From Pirellulales bacterium (GTDB lineage: Bacteria; Planctomycetota; Planctomycetia; Pirellulales; Lacipirellulaceae), in NCBI GenBank assembly GCA_020849945.1, contig JADZFK010000235.1:1-33248 (forward strand): DNA of 33,248 nt, written 5' to 3'. Shown in pieces: positions 8,901-15,862 of the stretch; the first letter of the stretch is position 1, and each line of letters opens with the position of its first letter. Position numbers and translations under genes: made by a program. The notes under the pieces were generated by a model. The model worked only from the letters and a program-made list of their open reading frames with translations. It was not told the origin of the DNA and made no database searches.

Positions 8901-10379
8901 ATGACGTCTCACACGTCTACTTCTGTCTTTCGTAACGCCGCTTTGGCAAGCGGCTTGCTTTCGCAACAGCAGTTGGAAGACGCTCTTGCCGGGCTCGCGC
9001 GTGAAGCAACTGCTGCGCAAGCAAGGGAAGGCGTGGCCGCTTCCACTTTACCTACCGCCCCAAATAGAATCGAACATTCCATCAGCGATGAAGCGCTGGG
9101 CCAGCGGCTTGTGGACCTCGGCTACTTGAATCGGTGGCAAGTCGAGCAACTCAAAGAGGGCCGGACGAAATTCACGTTGGGGCCGTATCGGATCGTTAAT
9201 GCAATTGGCCAGGGTGGGATGGGCCACGTGTTCAAGGCGGAACACAAGCTGCTGGGGCGGATCGAAGCGATTAAAGTATTGCCCAAGAGCAAGAGCACGC
9301 CCGAGGCGGTGGCGGCCTTTCAGCGAGAGATCCGAGCCCAGGCGCAGCTCGATCATCCGAACTTGGTCCGCGTGACGTATGCCGACTACGAAGGCGAAAC
9401 GTATTTCTTTGTGACCGAGTACGTGCCGGGCACCGATTTGCGGAAGCTCGTGCGGCGAAACGGCCCGCTGCCGTACCCAATGGCGGCGACGATCATCGCG
9501 CAGGCGGCCGAAGGGTTGCACTACGCGCATCGGAGAGGGCTGGTGCATCGCGACGTGAAGCCGGGTAACTTGCTCGTGACGCCGGAAGGCCGTACGAAAA
9601 TCACCGACCTCGGGTTGGCCTGGTACCTGATGGAAGAATTGGAAGGCGGGAAGACCACGGCGGCAACGGGCAAAGCAAAGTCGCTCGTGGGGACGGCCGA
9701 TTACTTGGCACCGGAAACAATTCGCGAGCCGGATAGAATCTTGCCGGTAAGCGACATCTATTCGCTGGGTTGCACGCTGTACTACGCCGTGACCGGCAAG
9801 GTGCCGTTCCCGGGCGGAAACACGCCCGACAAGATTCGGCGCCACCTTGAGGAAACGCCGCTCAACCCGCTTCACTTTAATCCTGATTTGCCGGAAGCGT
9901 TTTGCGATGTCATTGCGGCGATGATGGACAAGAACCCCGACACACGCACCCCGACGGCCGCAGCCGTGGTGGAATTGTTGCGGCCGTGGTGCGATGAATC
10001 GGCCACGAGGCACATGATGGAGGGGGAAGCCTCGGCCTCTGGGATTTTTCGTCGCGGGGCCACTGCCCCGCCACCCGTGGCCGCTCCGATGGAAGAAACC
10101 GCCTCCTATGTACTCGATGAAGCCGAATTTGCACCCGCACAAACAGAAAGCCCAAGCCAACTTTCGCAGGGGACCGTACCGCTGGCTTCGGCATCGGATG
10201 ACACCTTGGTAGGCGTTGCCCCGGCCGCTCGGCAAGATAATCGGCAGCACGCGCCACCACTTCTCGAACCGCTCGCGGCACCAAGCGGCATCCGCCGCAC
10301 CGTGCAAATTGTAATCATTGGGCTGCTGTTGGCGGCGGCATCGTTGGCGGCCGCCTGGTTCGCGGGGGCATTTGGCTAA
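8901..10379 (+). CDS. Membrane-anchored Ser/Thr protein kinase (PknB-like)
   Basis: A 492-aa Hanks-type kinase. Residues 65-90 carry a short helical module (LVDLGYLNRWQVEQLKEGR) that the other kinase in this window shares. The kinase domain spans about 96-363: G-loop GQGGMG (103-108), catalytic Lys125 in AIKVLP, HRDVKPGN with Asp218, DLG in place of DFG (236-238), and GTADYLAPE (264-272). A roughly 100-residue linker rich in Ala, Pro and Glu leads to one C-terminal transmembrane helix (about 464-488) with almost nothing after it. The kinase therefore faces the cytoplasm and no external sensor domain exists. All catalytic residues are present, so it should be active. Its target is unknown. It is convergent with the second kinase. 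Confidence 0.95.
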   Translation: MTSHTSTSVFRNAALASGLLSQQQLEDALAGLAREATAAQAREGVAASTLPTAPNRIEHSISDEALGQRLVDLGYLNRWQVEQLKEGRTKFTLGPYRIVNAIGQGGMGHVFKAEHKLLGRIEAIKVLPKSKSTPEAVAAFQREIRAQAQLDHPNLVRVTYADYEGETYFFVTEYVPGTDLRKLVRRNGPLPYPMAATIIAQAAEGLHYAHRRGLVHRDVKPGNLLVTPEGRTKITDLGLAWYLMEELEGGKTTAATGKAKSLVGTADYLAPETIREPDRILPVSDIYSLGCTLYYAVTGKVPFPGGNTPDKIRRHLEETPLNPLHFNPDLPEAFCDVIAAMMDKNPDTRTPTAAAVVELLRPWCDESATRHMMEGEASASGIFRRGATAPPPVAAPMEETASYVLDEAEFAPAQTESPSQLSQGTVPLASASDDTLVGVAPAARQDNRQHAPPLLEPLAAPSGIRRTVQIVIIGLLLAAASLAAAWFAGAFG

Positions 10380-10400
10380 ACCAGCAGCATGAACCTCAAT

Positions 10401-10540
10401 CCAAAGTCACGGTGACACGGAGGTAGTGTAGATTTGCCGTTGGTAATTGCCCATTTGAAATTGGTCATTTGTGAAATGTCAAATGACAAACTTGCAATGA
10501 CCAATCTGTCTTCTCCGTGCCTCTGTGCCTCCGTGGTGAA
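10401..10540. repeat. Palindromic intergenic element, 'CACGGAG' type
   Basis: The outer arms are AGTCACGGTGACACGGAGG (left) and TGCCTCTGTGCCTCCGTGG (right), which are near reverse complements. Inside, GTCATTTG and CAAATGAC form a perfect inner stem. The interior matches the element at 30747-30905 in reverse orientation (shared GGTCATTGCAA and GGTCATTTGT segments). It has no coding capacity and resembles a MITE or fold-back element. Confidence 0.6.
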
Positions 10541-10720
10541 TGGAGAACTAAGAGTGAACTAAAGGAGTGAACTAAAGGGGACGGGAGTCTATTCCAACGT
10601 GTACAAGAATAGCCATCCCCACAAACAAGGATGCAACGGCAGGCCCACACGCGTCCGGCCCGTTCTACAATCGCCCTGGCATTCGTAATCACGCGGCCCC
10701 GACCCCAACGGCCCCAATTC

Positions 10721-10788
10721 GTGGCACGGACTTCAGTCCGTGCAACCAGCCCCTCGCGAACCACCTCACGGACTAAAGTCCGTGCCAC
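10721..10788. repeat. Paired perfect palindromes, 'ACGGACT-AGTCCGT' family
   Basis: GCACGGACTTCAGTCCGTGC (10724-10743) has a 9-bp stem. CACGGACTAAAGTCCGTG (10767-10784) has an 8-bp stem. The flanking GTGG and CCAC extend the pair into a larger inverted repeat. A second pair of the same family is at 30695-30743. Confidence 0.65.
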
Positions 10789-10975
10789 AACGCTCGCGCC
10801 CGCCCCGCGCTCCGCTCCGCGTCGCGGCTAAACACCCAACCCGCATACAACATCCCTTCTGGCCCTCGACCCTCGCCCCTAAACCCTCGACCCTTCCAGT
10901 GGCCAAGAATTGTAGTGGAACTGTGTACCGTAATCTGCTAAGATGCCCCCACACCGCCCCCCTACGCCCCATTTA

Positions 10976-10998
10976 GCCCCCGGCCAACGACCGGGGGC
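10976..10998. repeat. Hairpin with 8-bp GC stem
   Basis: GCCCCCGG and CCGGGGGC flank a 7-nt loop. No T-run follows on either strand. It may act as a barrier between the two convergent kinase transcripts. Confidence 0.45.
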
Positions 10999-11073
10999 CT
11001 GGCGAAGCACCCAACCAACGACAATCACCCACCCCCGCGGTTAAATGTTCGCAACCATGAGCAAAATCAACGA

Positions 11074-11200
11074 TTATTGCTACACCCCACCCGGGAAAAC
11101 GCTGCAATTCCCGGCAGAAACGCGCAGCCCCCGGCGCAGAACTCGCCGATTATTGCACCCAAAAACACGTTTTCGCCCCCGTTGCAATACGCGCATTATT
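11074..11200 (-). repeat. Structured 128-bp dispersed element, copy A
   Basis: This 127-bp segment matches the reverse complement of 33121-33248 at about 113 of 127 positions by hand alignment. Similarity stops abruptly at 11200 and about 11074. Read on the minus strand it starts 40 bp past the kinase stop. It folds as nested stems: TATTGCAAC with GTAGCAATA (one mismatch), GAAAACG with CGTTTTC, TGCAAT with ATTGCA, CGGC with GCCG, and an apical GCGCCG/CTGCGC arm. It could be a mobile palindromic element or a structured 3'-UTR RNA. I do not know this family. Confidence 0.8.
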
Positions 11201-11239
11201 CCCGGCACGCCTTCACACGAGGCACCCGGGGCGAGGCGG

Positions 11240-12862
11240 TTAGTTGCCGCTGAGAGCCACCAGCAGCACGATGCCCAGCACGACTGCGGCCGCGGTGCCA
11301 ATGGCGACCCACATGATCCACGATGGCCCGCCGCTCGGCGGGGCGTAATTGGGCGGTTGCAGCGGGTTGAACTGCGCTCGCTGGGCAATCTTGCGTTGAA
11401 TGTGCTCGAGCTCGGGATCGTGCAACTCCTCTTCCAAGAGCGATTTGTTCGACTTCCCAGATCCCGAGCCTGTTTTCGAACCTGCCTTCCCGACATCGCT
11501 ACTCGTTGCCAGGTCGCTGATCGAGGCCAACAGCTTATCGGAAGCGGCGGCCGACTTCGTGGCGGGACGACGGTTGGCAACCCCGAGCACGTCCTCCTCA
11601 TCGAGCGGGGCGAGGCCTATTTCCTCCTCCGGGCCGCTGTTCGTCTTTTCGTTCAGCTTCGTGGTATCACGCTCGGGAGAGGAAAGCGGCCGGTCGCTGC
11701 CCGAATCGACTCGGCCCGAGGAAGGTGTTGGCAACCCGAGTGCGTACCGCGTGAACACGCCGCTGCCCACGCCGCTACTTTCCTCGGAATCGCGTTTCTC
11801 GATCGTGCCGCCGCCGACCGAACGACCGCGGTCGGCCAGCCACGACTTGAATTGCGACGCCACTTCGCCAGCCGATTGAAACCGATCCGCCGGCTTCTTC
11901 GACATCATGATTTCACACAACTCGACAAGCGAAGGCGGCGCATCGGGCCGGTACTTGAAGATCGAATCGGGCCGCGCCGTCTGATGCTTAAGCAGCCGCT
12001 CGGAAATCGATCCTTCCGGAAACGGCGGCTTGCTGGTCAGCAGGAAATACAGCGTACAACCCAGGCTGTAGATATCCGATCGGCTATCGGCCTCGTGGCT
12101 GTTGAGCGCCTGCTCAGGCGCCAAATAATCGGCCGTGCCAAGCACATTTTCTTCGTTCGCCATCGTGAGCGAAGCCTGGTCTTCCTCCGTGAGTTTCGCC
12201 AGGCCGAGGTCCAGCAGCTTGACCGTGCCGTGGCGATCGACGAGGCAATTGGCCGGCTTGATGTCGCGATGCACAAGCCCCATTTCGTGGGCGTGCTGCA
12301 GGCCCTGCGCCACTTGGGCAATGTAGTCGGCCGCCACGTCGTAATCGAGCGGCCCCTGGCCCACGACGATCTGGTGCAGGTCCTGCCCGTCAACGTACTC
12401 CATCACGATGTAATGAATCTGGCCTTCCTGGTCGATGTCGTAAGCCCGAACAATGTTCGGGTCATCGAGCTTGGCAACGGCCCGCGCTTCCAAGCGAAAT
12501 CGTTCGAGGTACGACGAGTCGTTCACGCGGCTTGTGGGCAACACCTTGATCGCCCGAAGGGCACGCATCATTTCGTGCTCGGCAAGGTAAACGCTGCTCA
12601 TGCCCCCTTTGCCGATTTGGCCCAGCAGTTTGTACTTGCCAAGGCGAAAACCCTTATGCTTGCCCGCCAACAGTTTATCGGCCTGCCATCGCGTGATGAG
12701 GCTCTCCTCGATCATCACGCTCGCAAGTCGCTGATCGTCTTCGAGAACCGCTTCGCCATGCGTGTGCGCAGCCTTCTCCAGAAACGCCGTGAGCTTTGCC
12801 TCGTCCACGAGGCCGCTCCGCCGCAACAGGTCGACCAGCTTATTGGTGGTCACCTTCGTCAT
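11240..12862 (-). CDS. Membrane-anchored Ser/Thr protein kinase with N-terminal RWQ module
   Basis: A 540-aa Hanks-type kinase. Residues 45-70 (MIEESLITRWQADKLLAGK) form the short module common before planctomycete kinase domains. The domain runs from about 77 to 345: GKGGMS loop (84-89), Lys106 in AIKVLP, HRDIKPAN with Asp200, LDLGLA with a DLG motif (218-220), and GTADYLAPEQ (242-251). An acidic Ser/Gly-rich linker of about 170 residues follows. One transmembrane helix (about 515-536) ends the protein with LSGN, so no extracytoplasmic sensor exists. The catalytic set is complete. Target unknown. The ATG at 12862 is preferred because the conserved helical module begins soon after it. The 372 bp upstream must hold the promoter. 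Confidence 0.95.
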   Translation of the reverse strand: MTKVTTNKLVDLLRRSGLVDEAKLTAFLEKAAHTHGEAVLEDDQRLASVMIEESLITRWQADKLLAGKHKGFRLGKYKLLGQIGKGGMSSVYLAEHEMMRALRAIKVLPTSRVNDSSYLERFRLEARAVAKLDDPNIVRAYDIDQEGQIHYIVMEYVDGQDLHQIVVGQGPLDYDVAADYIAQVAQGLQHAHEMGLVHRDIKPANCLVDRHGTVKLLDLGLAKLTEEDQASLTMANEENVLGTADYLAPEQALNSHEADSRSDIYSLGCTLYFLLTSKPPFPEGSISERLLKHQTARPDSIFKYRPDAPPSLVELCEIMMSKKPADRFQSAGEVASQFKSWLADRGRSVGGGTIEKRDSEESSGVGSGVFTRYALGLPTPSSGRVDSGSDRPLSSPERDTTKLNEKTNSGPEEEIGLAPLDEEDVLGVANRRPATKSAAASDKLLASISDLATSSDVGKAGSKTGSGSGKSNKSLLEEELHDPELEHIQRKIAQRAQFNPLQPPNYAPPSGGPSWIMWVAIGTAAAVVLGIVLLVALSGN

Positions 12863-13234
12863 GGTGATACGAGTCTATCAGCAGGGGTCAAGTCGCGGCG
12901 AATGCCGCTTGTAGAACGACCCTGCCCGCTACAGGGCGGTCGTTCCACACCACTGCGCGAAGAGGAGAAGTCGCCTACGAAATCTGTTCCGTTTGGATCC
13001 ATCCGATCTACAACAATCCACGAGTGTGGCCTAACGAAAACCATCTTCCCAAAACTGCCTCGTTTCAGGCCAAACAAGGAGGAGACGCAACACGCCCCAA
13101 ACTACAGAATAACACGGCCTAACGGCTTCCGCCAGAAAGTTCAACAGAAATCACTGCGATTTCGTCGAGAGGGTTTTCACCCAATAGCGGTTCGGAGTGC
13201 CCGACGGCCCCTACCGGACCAGCTTCCACCCCGG
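12863..13234. other. 372-bp gap between the kinase start and the fabI stop
   Basis: No gene is visible. A hairpin at about 12914-12945 pairs GAACGACC with GGTCGTTC around an inner CTG/CAG pair. It sits just upstream of the kinase start codon on the minus strand and may belong to the kinase 5' region or act as the fabI terminator. The rest shows no recognised structure. Confidence 0.55.
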
Positions 13235-14053
13235 CTATTCCCGTGGTTTCAAACCGCTCGCCGCTCGGATGAGCTCCCCATCGAAGTAATTCGTGCTCAT
13301 CCCGGCATCCACGATCACCCGCTGGGCGTTGATCCCGCTTGAACGGGGGCTTAGAAGAAAGGCGGCAACGTTGGCCGCTTCCTCGGTCTTTACCGCCGCC
13401 TTCCGCAAGGTGGCTTGCTCGGCATAAAGGTAAGAATCGACATAGCCCGGTATACCGGCCGAGGCCGATGTCTTGAGCAGGCCGGGGGCCACGGCATTGA
13501 ACCGAACCTGCGAGAACCGACTGAACGACTTCGCCAAAAAAGCCAGCGACGAATCGAGGGCCGCCTTAATCGGGGCCATGTAGCCGTAGTTCTCGCTGGC
13601 CATCGTCGTGGTGGAGATCGATACCGTCACCACCGAGGCCTCGTTCGAAAGCAACTGCTTGAGGGCATTGGAAACGGCCACCAGCGAGAAACAGGAAATA
13701 TCGAACGCGCGAAGAATATCTCGTTTGGCCGTTTCGTGGAACGGCCGCGGCTCGCCGGCGTAATCGGCAAAGGCAATCGAATGCAAGAAACCATCATACC
13801 GGTCATAGCGAGCGGCCAGTTCGTGGGCCAACCTTTCGATCTGGTCCTCGTGCTCGACATCGCAAACCAGCACGGCCGCATCGCCGACGAGTTTTTGCAC
13901 TTGTTCGCGGCGGGCCTCGTTCCGAACCGCGTACACCACCTCGGCTCCCGCCTCCACCAGCACGCGGCTCGTGTGCCAAGCAACACTCTTCTTGTTGGCG
14001 ACCCCCATCACCAAGATGCGTTTGCCTTCCAGTTGAAGAAAGTCAGTCGGCAT
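13235..14053 (-). CDS. fabI: Enoyl-[acyl-carrier-protein] reductase FabI
   Basis: A 272-aa short-chain dehydrogenase that reduces enoyl-ACP with NAD(P)H in the last step of each type II fatty acid elongation cycle. It opens with [17 protein letters not shown], the FabI-type cofactor loop (GVANxxS rather than the GxxxGxG of other SDRs). The catalytic pair is Tyr156 and Lys163 in NYGYMAPIK, which is the FabI spacing of Tyr-x6-Lys. SISTTT precedes them and [12 protein letters not shown] follows, both family-typical. HSIAFAD (91-97) places Ala where E. coli FabI has Gly93, as in several other bacterial FabIs. Length fits (260-275). It lies 111 bp downstream of apgM on the same strand, so linked transcription is possible. 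Confidence 0.96.
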   Translation of the reverse strand: MPTDFLQLEGKRILVMGVANKKSVAWHTSRVLVEAGAEVVYAVRNEARREQVQKLVGDAAVLVCDVEHEDQIERLAHELAARYDRYDGFLHSIAFADYAGEPRPFHETAKRDILRAFDISCFSLVAVSNALKQLLSNEASVVTVSISTTTMASENYGYMAPIKAALDSSLAFLAKSFSRFSQVRFNAVAPGLLKTSASAGIPGYVDSYLYAEQATLRKAAVKTEEAANVAAFLLSPRSSGINAQRVIVDAGMSTNYFDGELIRAASGLKPRE

Positions 14054-14164
14054 GGCGGGTTAAGCTCTTTCTACGGAGGATTTCGAGTGGCTCGATTGGA
14101 TTCGTTGCCGATGGCTTCCGCCGGCGGCGATCAACCGGCTCGCGCGGGCTTCTCCGCGCCTTCC

Positions 14165-15385
14165 TCACTTGGTTCCAATAAACCACGGCATGACCTTCCA
14201 ACCCTCGTCGAATGCCAACGAAGAGTTGGCGGCATTTGTATCGCCGTAGGTGGTGAATTGGTCGGGGGTGATGCCCGTGCCGGCCATTGCGACGGGAACG
14301 TTGCCGTGCGTGTGGACCTTCGTCCGCAAGAACGTCGGGTGGTCGGGCGAGATCATGATCCGCCAGTCGCCATGCTTCCGCAACGCATCCAGCAGTGGGC
14401 CCATAACGTGCCGATCGACCTCTTCAATCGCCTTGACCTTTTCATCGCATCGGCCTTCGTGAGAAGCTTCGTCCGAGGCTTCGACGTGAACGCAAACGAT
14501 ATCGTAGGAATCGAGCGCGGCAACGCCGGCCCTTCCCTTCGCGGCGTAATCGGTATCGAGGTACCCCGTGGCCGTAGGCACTTCGATCCGGTCCCACCCC
14601 ACCAACGCGGCGATGCCGCGCAGCAGGTCGACGGCCGTAATCATTGCGCCGCGTGGACCGTACTCTTGGCTGAAGGCTCGCAGCCGCGGCGCTTGGCCGA
14701 GGCCCCACAGCCACACGTTCGTGGCAACGCCCTTGCCTGCCGCATGGCGAGCGGCATTCGTGGGATGATCGTGAAACACTTCGAAGCTCGCATTCATCAA
14801 TTCGCACAAGACATCGCTTCCCGGGCCGCGGGGGTAATCTTGGGTCACCTTCTGATCCGTGATGTCGTGCGGAGCACGCGTACGCGTATCGGCCGAGAAC
14901 GGGGCAGGCAACTTCTCGCCTCGCCAGATCAGCAAGTTGCGATAGCTTACGCCGGGCACGAACTCCAACGAGCCGCGAAACTTCGTCGCGGTTGCAATCT
15001 GTTCCTGCGCCGCACGCAGCAAGGCTGTTGCGTCGTCGGTCGTGATGTGGTCGGCCGTGAAATCGCGCATCACCTGGTCGACGATCGTGACCAGGTTGCA
15101 TCGCACGGCCCAGTCGGCCGGGCCCAGTTGAATCCCTTGCGCGGCCGCTTCCATCGGTGCTCGGCCCGTGAAGTTTTCGAATGGGTTGTACCCGAGCAGG
15201 CTCAGGTTGCCGATTTCCGACCCGGCCGGAAGCTCCTTCGGCGTGTGGCACGCCCGCGCCACGACCCCGAGTTCGGCAACGCGGTCCATGTTGGGCGTGT
15301 GAGCCGCCTCAAGCGGTGTCTGCCCGCCGAGCGCGGTCTGCGGCTCATCGGCGGCACCATCGGGAATTACAATGGCGTATTTCAT
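14165..15385 (-). CDS. apgM: Archaeal-type cofactor-independent phosphoglycerate mutase, possibly a homoserine kinase
   Basis: A 406-aa alkaline-phosphatase-superfamily protein of the ApgM type (COG3635). The metal site is visible as VIPDGAADEP (Asp9), GSEIGNLSLLGYNP (55-68, containing the phosphorylated Ser region), HVEASDEASHEG (about 307-318) and ISPDHPT near the C-terminus. ApgM enzymes interconvert 2- and 3-phosphoglycerate. However, members encoded beside threonine genes have been proposed to act as homoserine kinases. Here hom lies directly upstream on the same strand, separated only by the GxxExxY cassette, which makes the threonine role plausible. The sequence alone cannot decide between them. 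The start at 15385 gives the family's typical MKYAIVIPDG N-terminus. Confidence 0.92.
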   Translation of the reverse strand: MKYAIVIPDGAADEPQTALGGQTPLEAAHTPNMDRVAELGVVARACHTPKELPAGSEIGNLSLLGYNPFENFTGRAPMEAAAQGIQLGPADWAVRCNLVTIVDQVMRDFTADHITTDDATALLRAAQEQIATATKFRGSLEFVPGVSYRNLLIWRGEKLPAPFSADTRTRAPHDITDQKVTQDYPRGPGSDVLCELMNASFEVFHDHPTNAARHAAGKGVATNVWLWGLGQAPRLRAFSQEYGPRGAMITAVDLLRGIAALVGWDRIEVPTATGYLDTDYAAKGRAGVAALDSYDIVCVHVEASDEASHEGRCDEKVKAIEEVDRHVMGPLLDALRKHGDWRIMISPDHPTFLRTKVHTHGNVPVAMAGTGITPDQFTTYGDTNAANSSLAFDEGWKVMPWFIGTK

Positions 15386-15390
15386 GATAT

Positions 15391-15858
15391 TTCACCACGA
15401 CGACACGACGGGCACGACGGATCGGATGGAATCACAGAACGACTCGCTTCATGCCATGTTTGAGCAATGGAACATTAAAGTTGATCAGGAAACCTAGCCG
15501 CATTCCCGTTTAGTTTTAGATACGTCAACAATTGAGCTTCATGAACAGGGAGCAGTGTCTCCACTGCTTTCAACTCTGCTACCACTTGCTGGGCCACGAC
15601 AACATCCAAGCGAAGACCCCCATCAATCCGAATTCCATCATACTTCACAGGCAATTCTACTTGTCGCTTGTGCGGCACCTTTGCCTTGCTTAGCTCGTGG
15701 CAGAGACAGATTTCATAGACTGACTCCAGGAGCCCCGGCCCCAACTTTCGGTGGACATCAAATGCCGCATCGAGTAATCGGGTGCCAAATGCTTCGGTAG
15801 ATGGCGGTATCGGCACGGTCATGATCCGTTGCGCGTGTCCGTCGTGTCGTTGTGGTGA
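15391..15858 (-). mobile_element. Cassette with terminal inverted repeats carrying a GxxExxY gene
   Basis: The left end reads TTCACCACGACGACACGACG and the right end, as reverse complement, TCACCACAACGACACGACGG. Homology continues some 30 bp inward with a few mismatches. The cassette lies 4 nt past the hom stop codon and 5 nt before the apgM start codon, so without it the two genes would be about 10 nt apart. It encodes no transposase. Related end sequences without the gene occur at 18378-18445 and 30590-30680. Mobility is inferred from this arrangement only. Confidence 0.6.
15432..15822 (-). pseudogene. GxxExxY protein gene with a frameshift near the 3' end
   Basis: The intact part gives 115 aa from the ATG at 15822 to a stop at 15475. 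GLLESVY at residues 30-36 is the GxxExxY motif, and RIDGGLRLDVVV...VAELKAVE matches the family's PD-(D/E)xK-like core. After YLKLNG the frame leaves the family. If one base near 15503-15507 is skipped, it resumes as MRLGFLINFNVPLLKHGMKR, the expected family C-terminus, and ends at the TGA at 15432 for about 129 aa, the usual length. So a +1 base has broken the gene, or the base is a sequencing error. GxxExxY function is not established; nuclease-like folds have been suggested. Confidence 0.85.
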
Positions 15859-15862
15859 GTAC

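Larger units (their letters stand above)
10380..11239. other. 860-bp gap between convergent kinase genes
   Basis: No gene is visible here. The gap holds four repeats: the fold-back element at 10401-10540, the paired palindromes at 10721-10788, a hairpin at 10976-10998 and the 128-bp structured element at 11074-11200. The bases between them are C-rich and low in complexity (for example around 10860-10905), with nothing I can name. A plus-strand frame that opens in this gap and runs on over the kinase is a shadow. Confidence 0.7.

Noticed and set aside
9048-10307. 419-codon minus-strand frame over the first kinase
   Set aside because: Antisense shadow with His/Arg-rich composition.
11074-11200. 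The repeated TTGCAATA boxes as a replication origin or DnaA box cluster
   Set aside because: The boxes do not match the DnaA consensus TTATCCACA, and the same array occurs at the far end of the window without replication genes nearby.
11045-13342. 765-codon plus-strand open frame over the second kinase
   Set aside because: It lies antisense to a kinase with all catalytic motifs in place. Its composition (Arg-, His- and Gly-rich) is typical of a GC-rich shadow frame.
13415-15463. 682-codon plus-strand open frame over fabI and apgM
   Set aside because: Antisense to two clear enzymes; no motif or hydrophobic core of its own.
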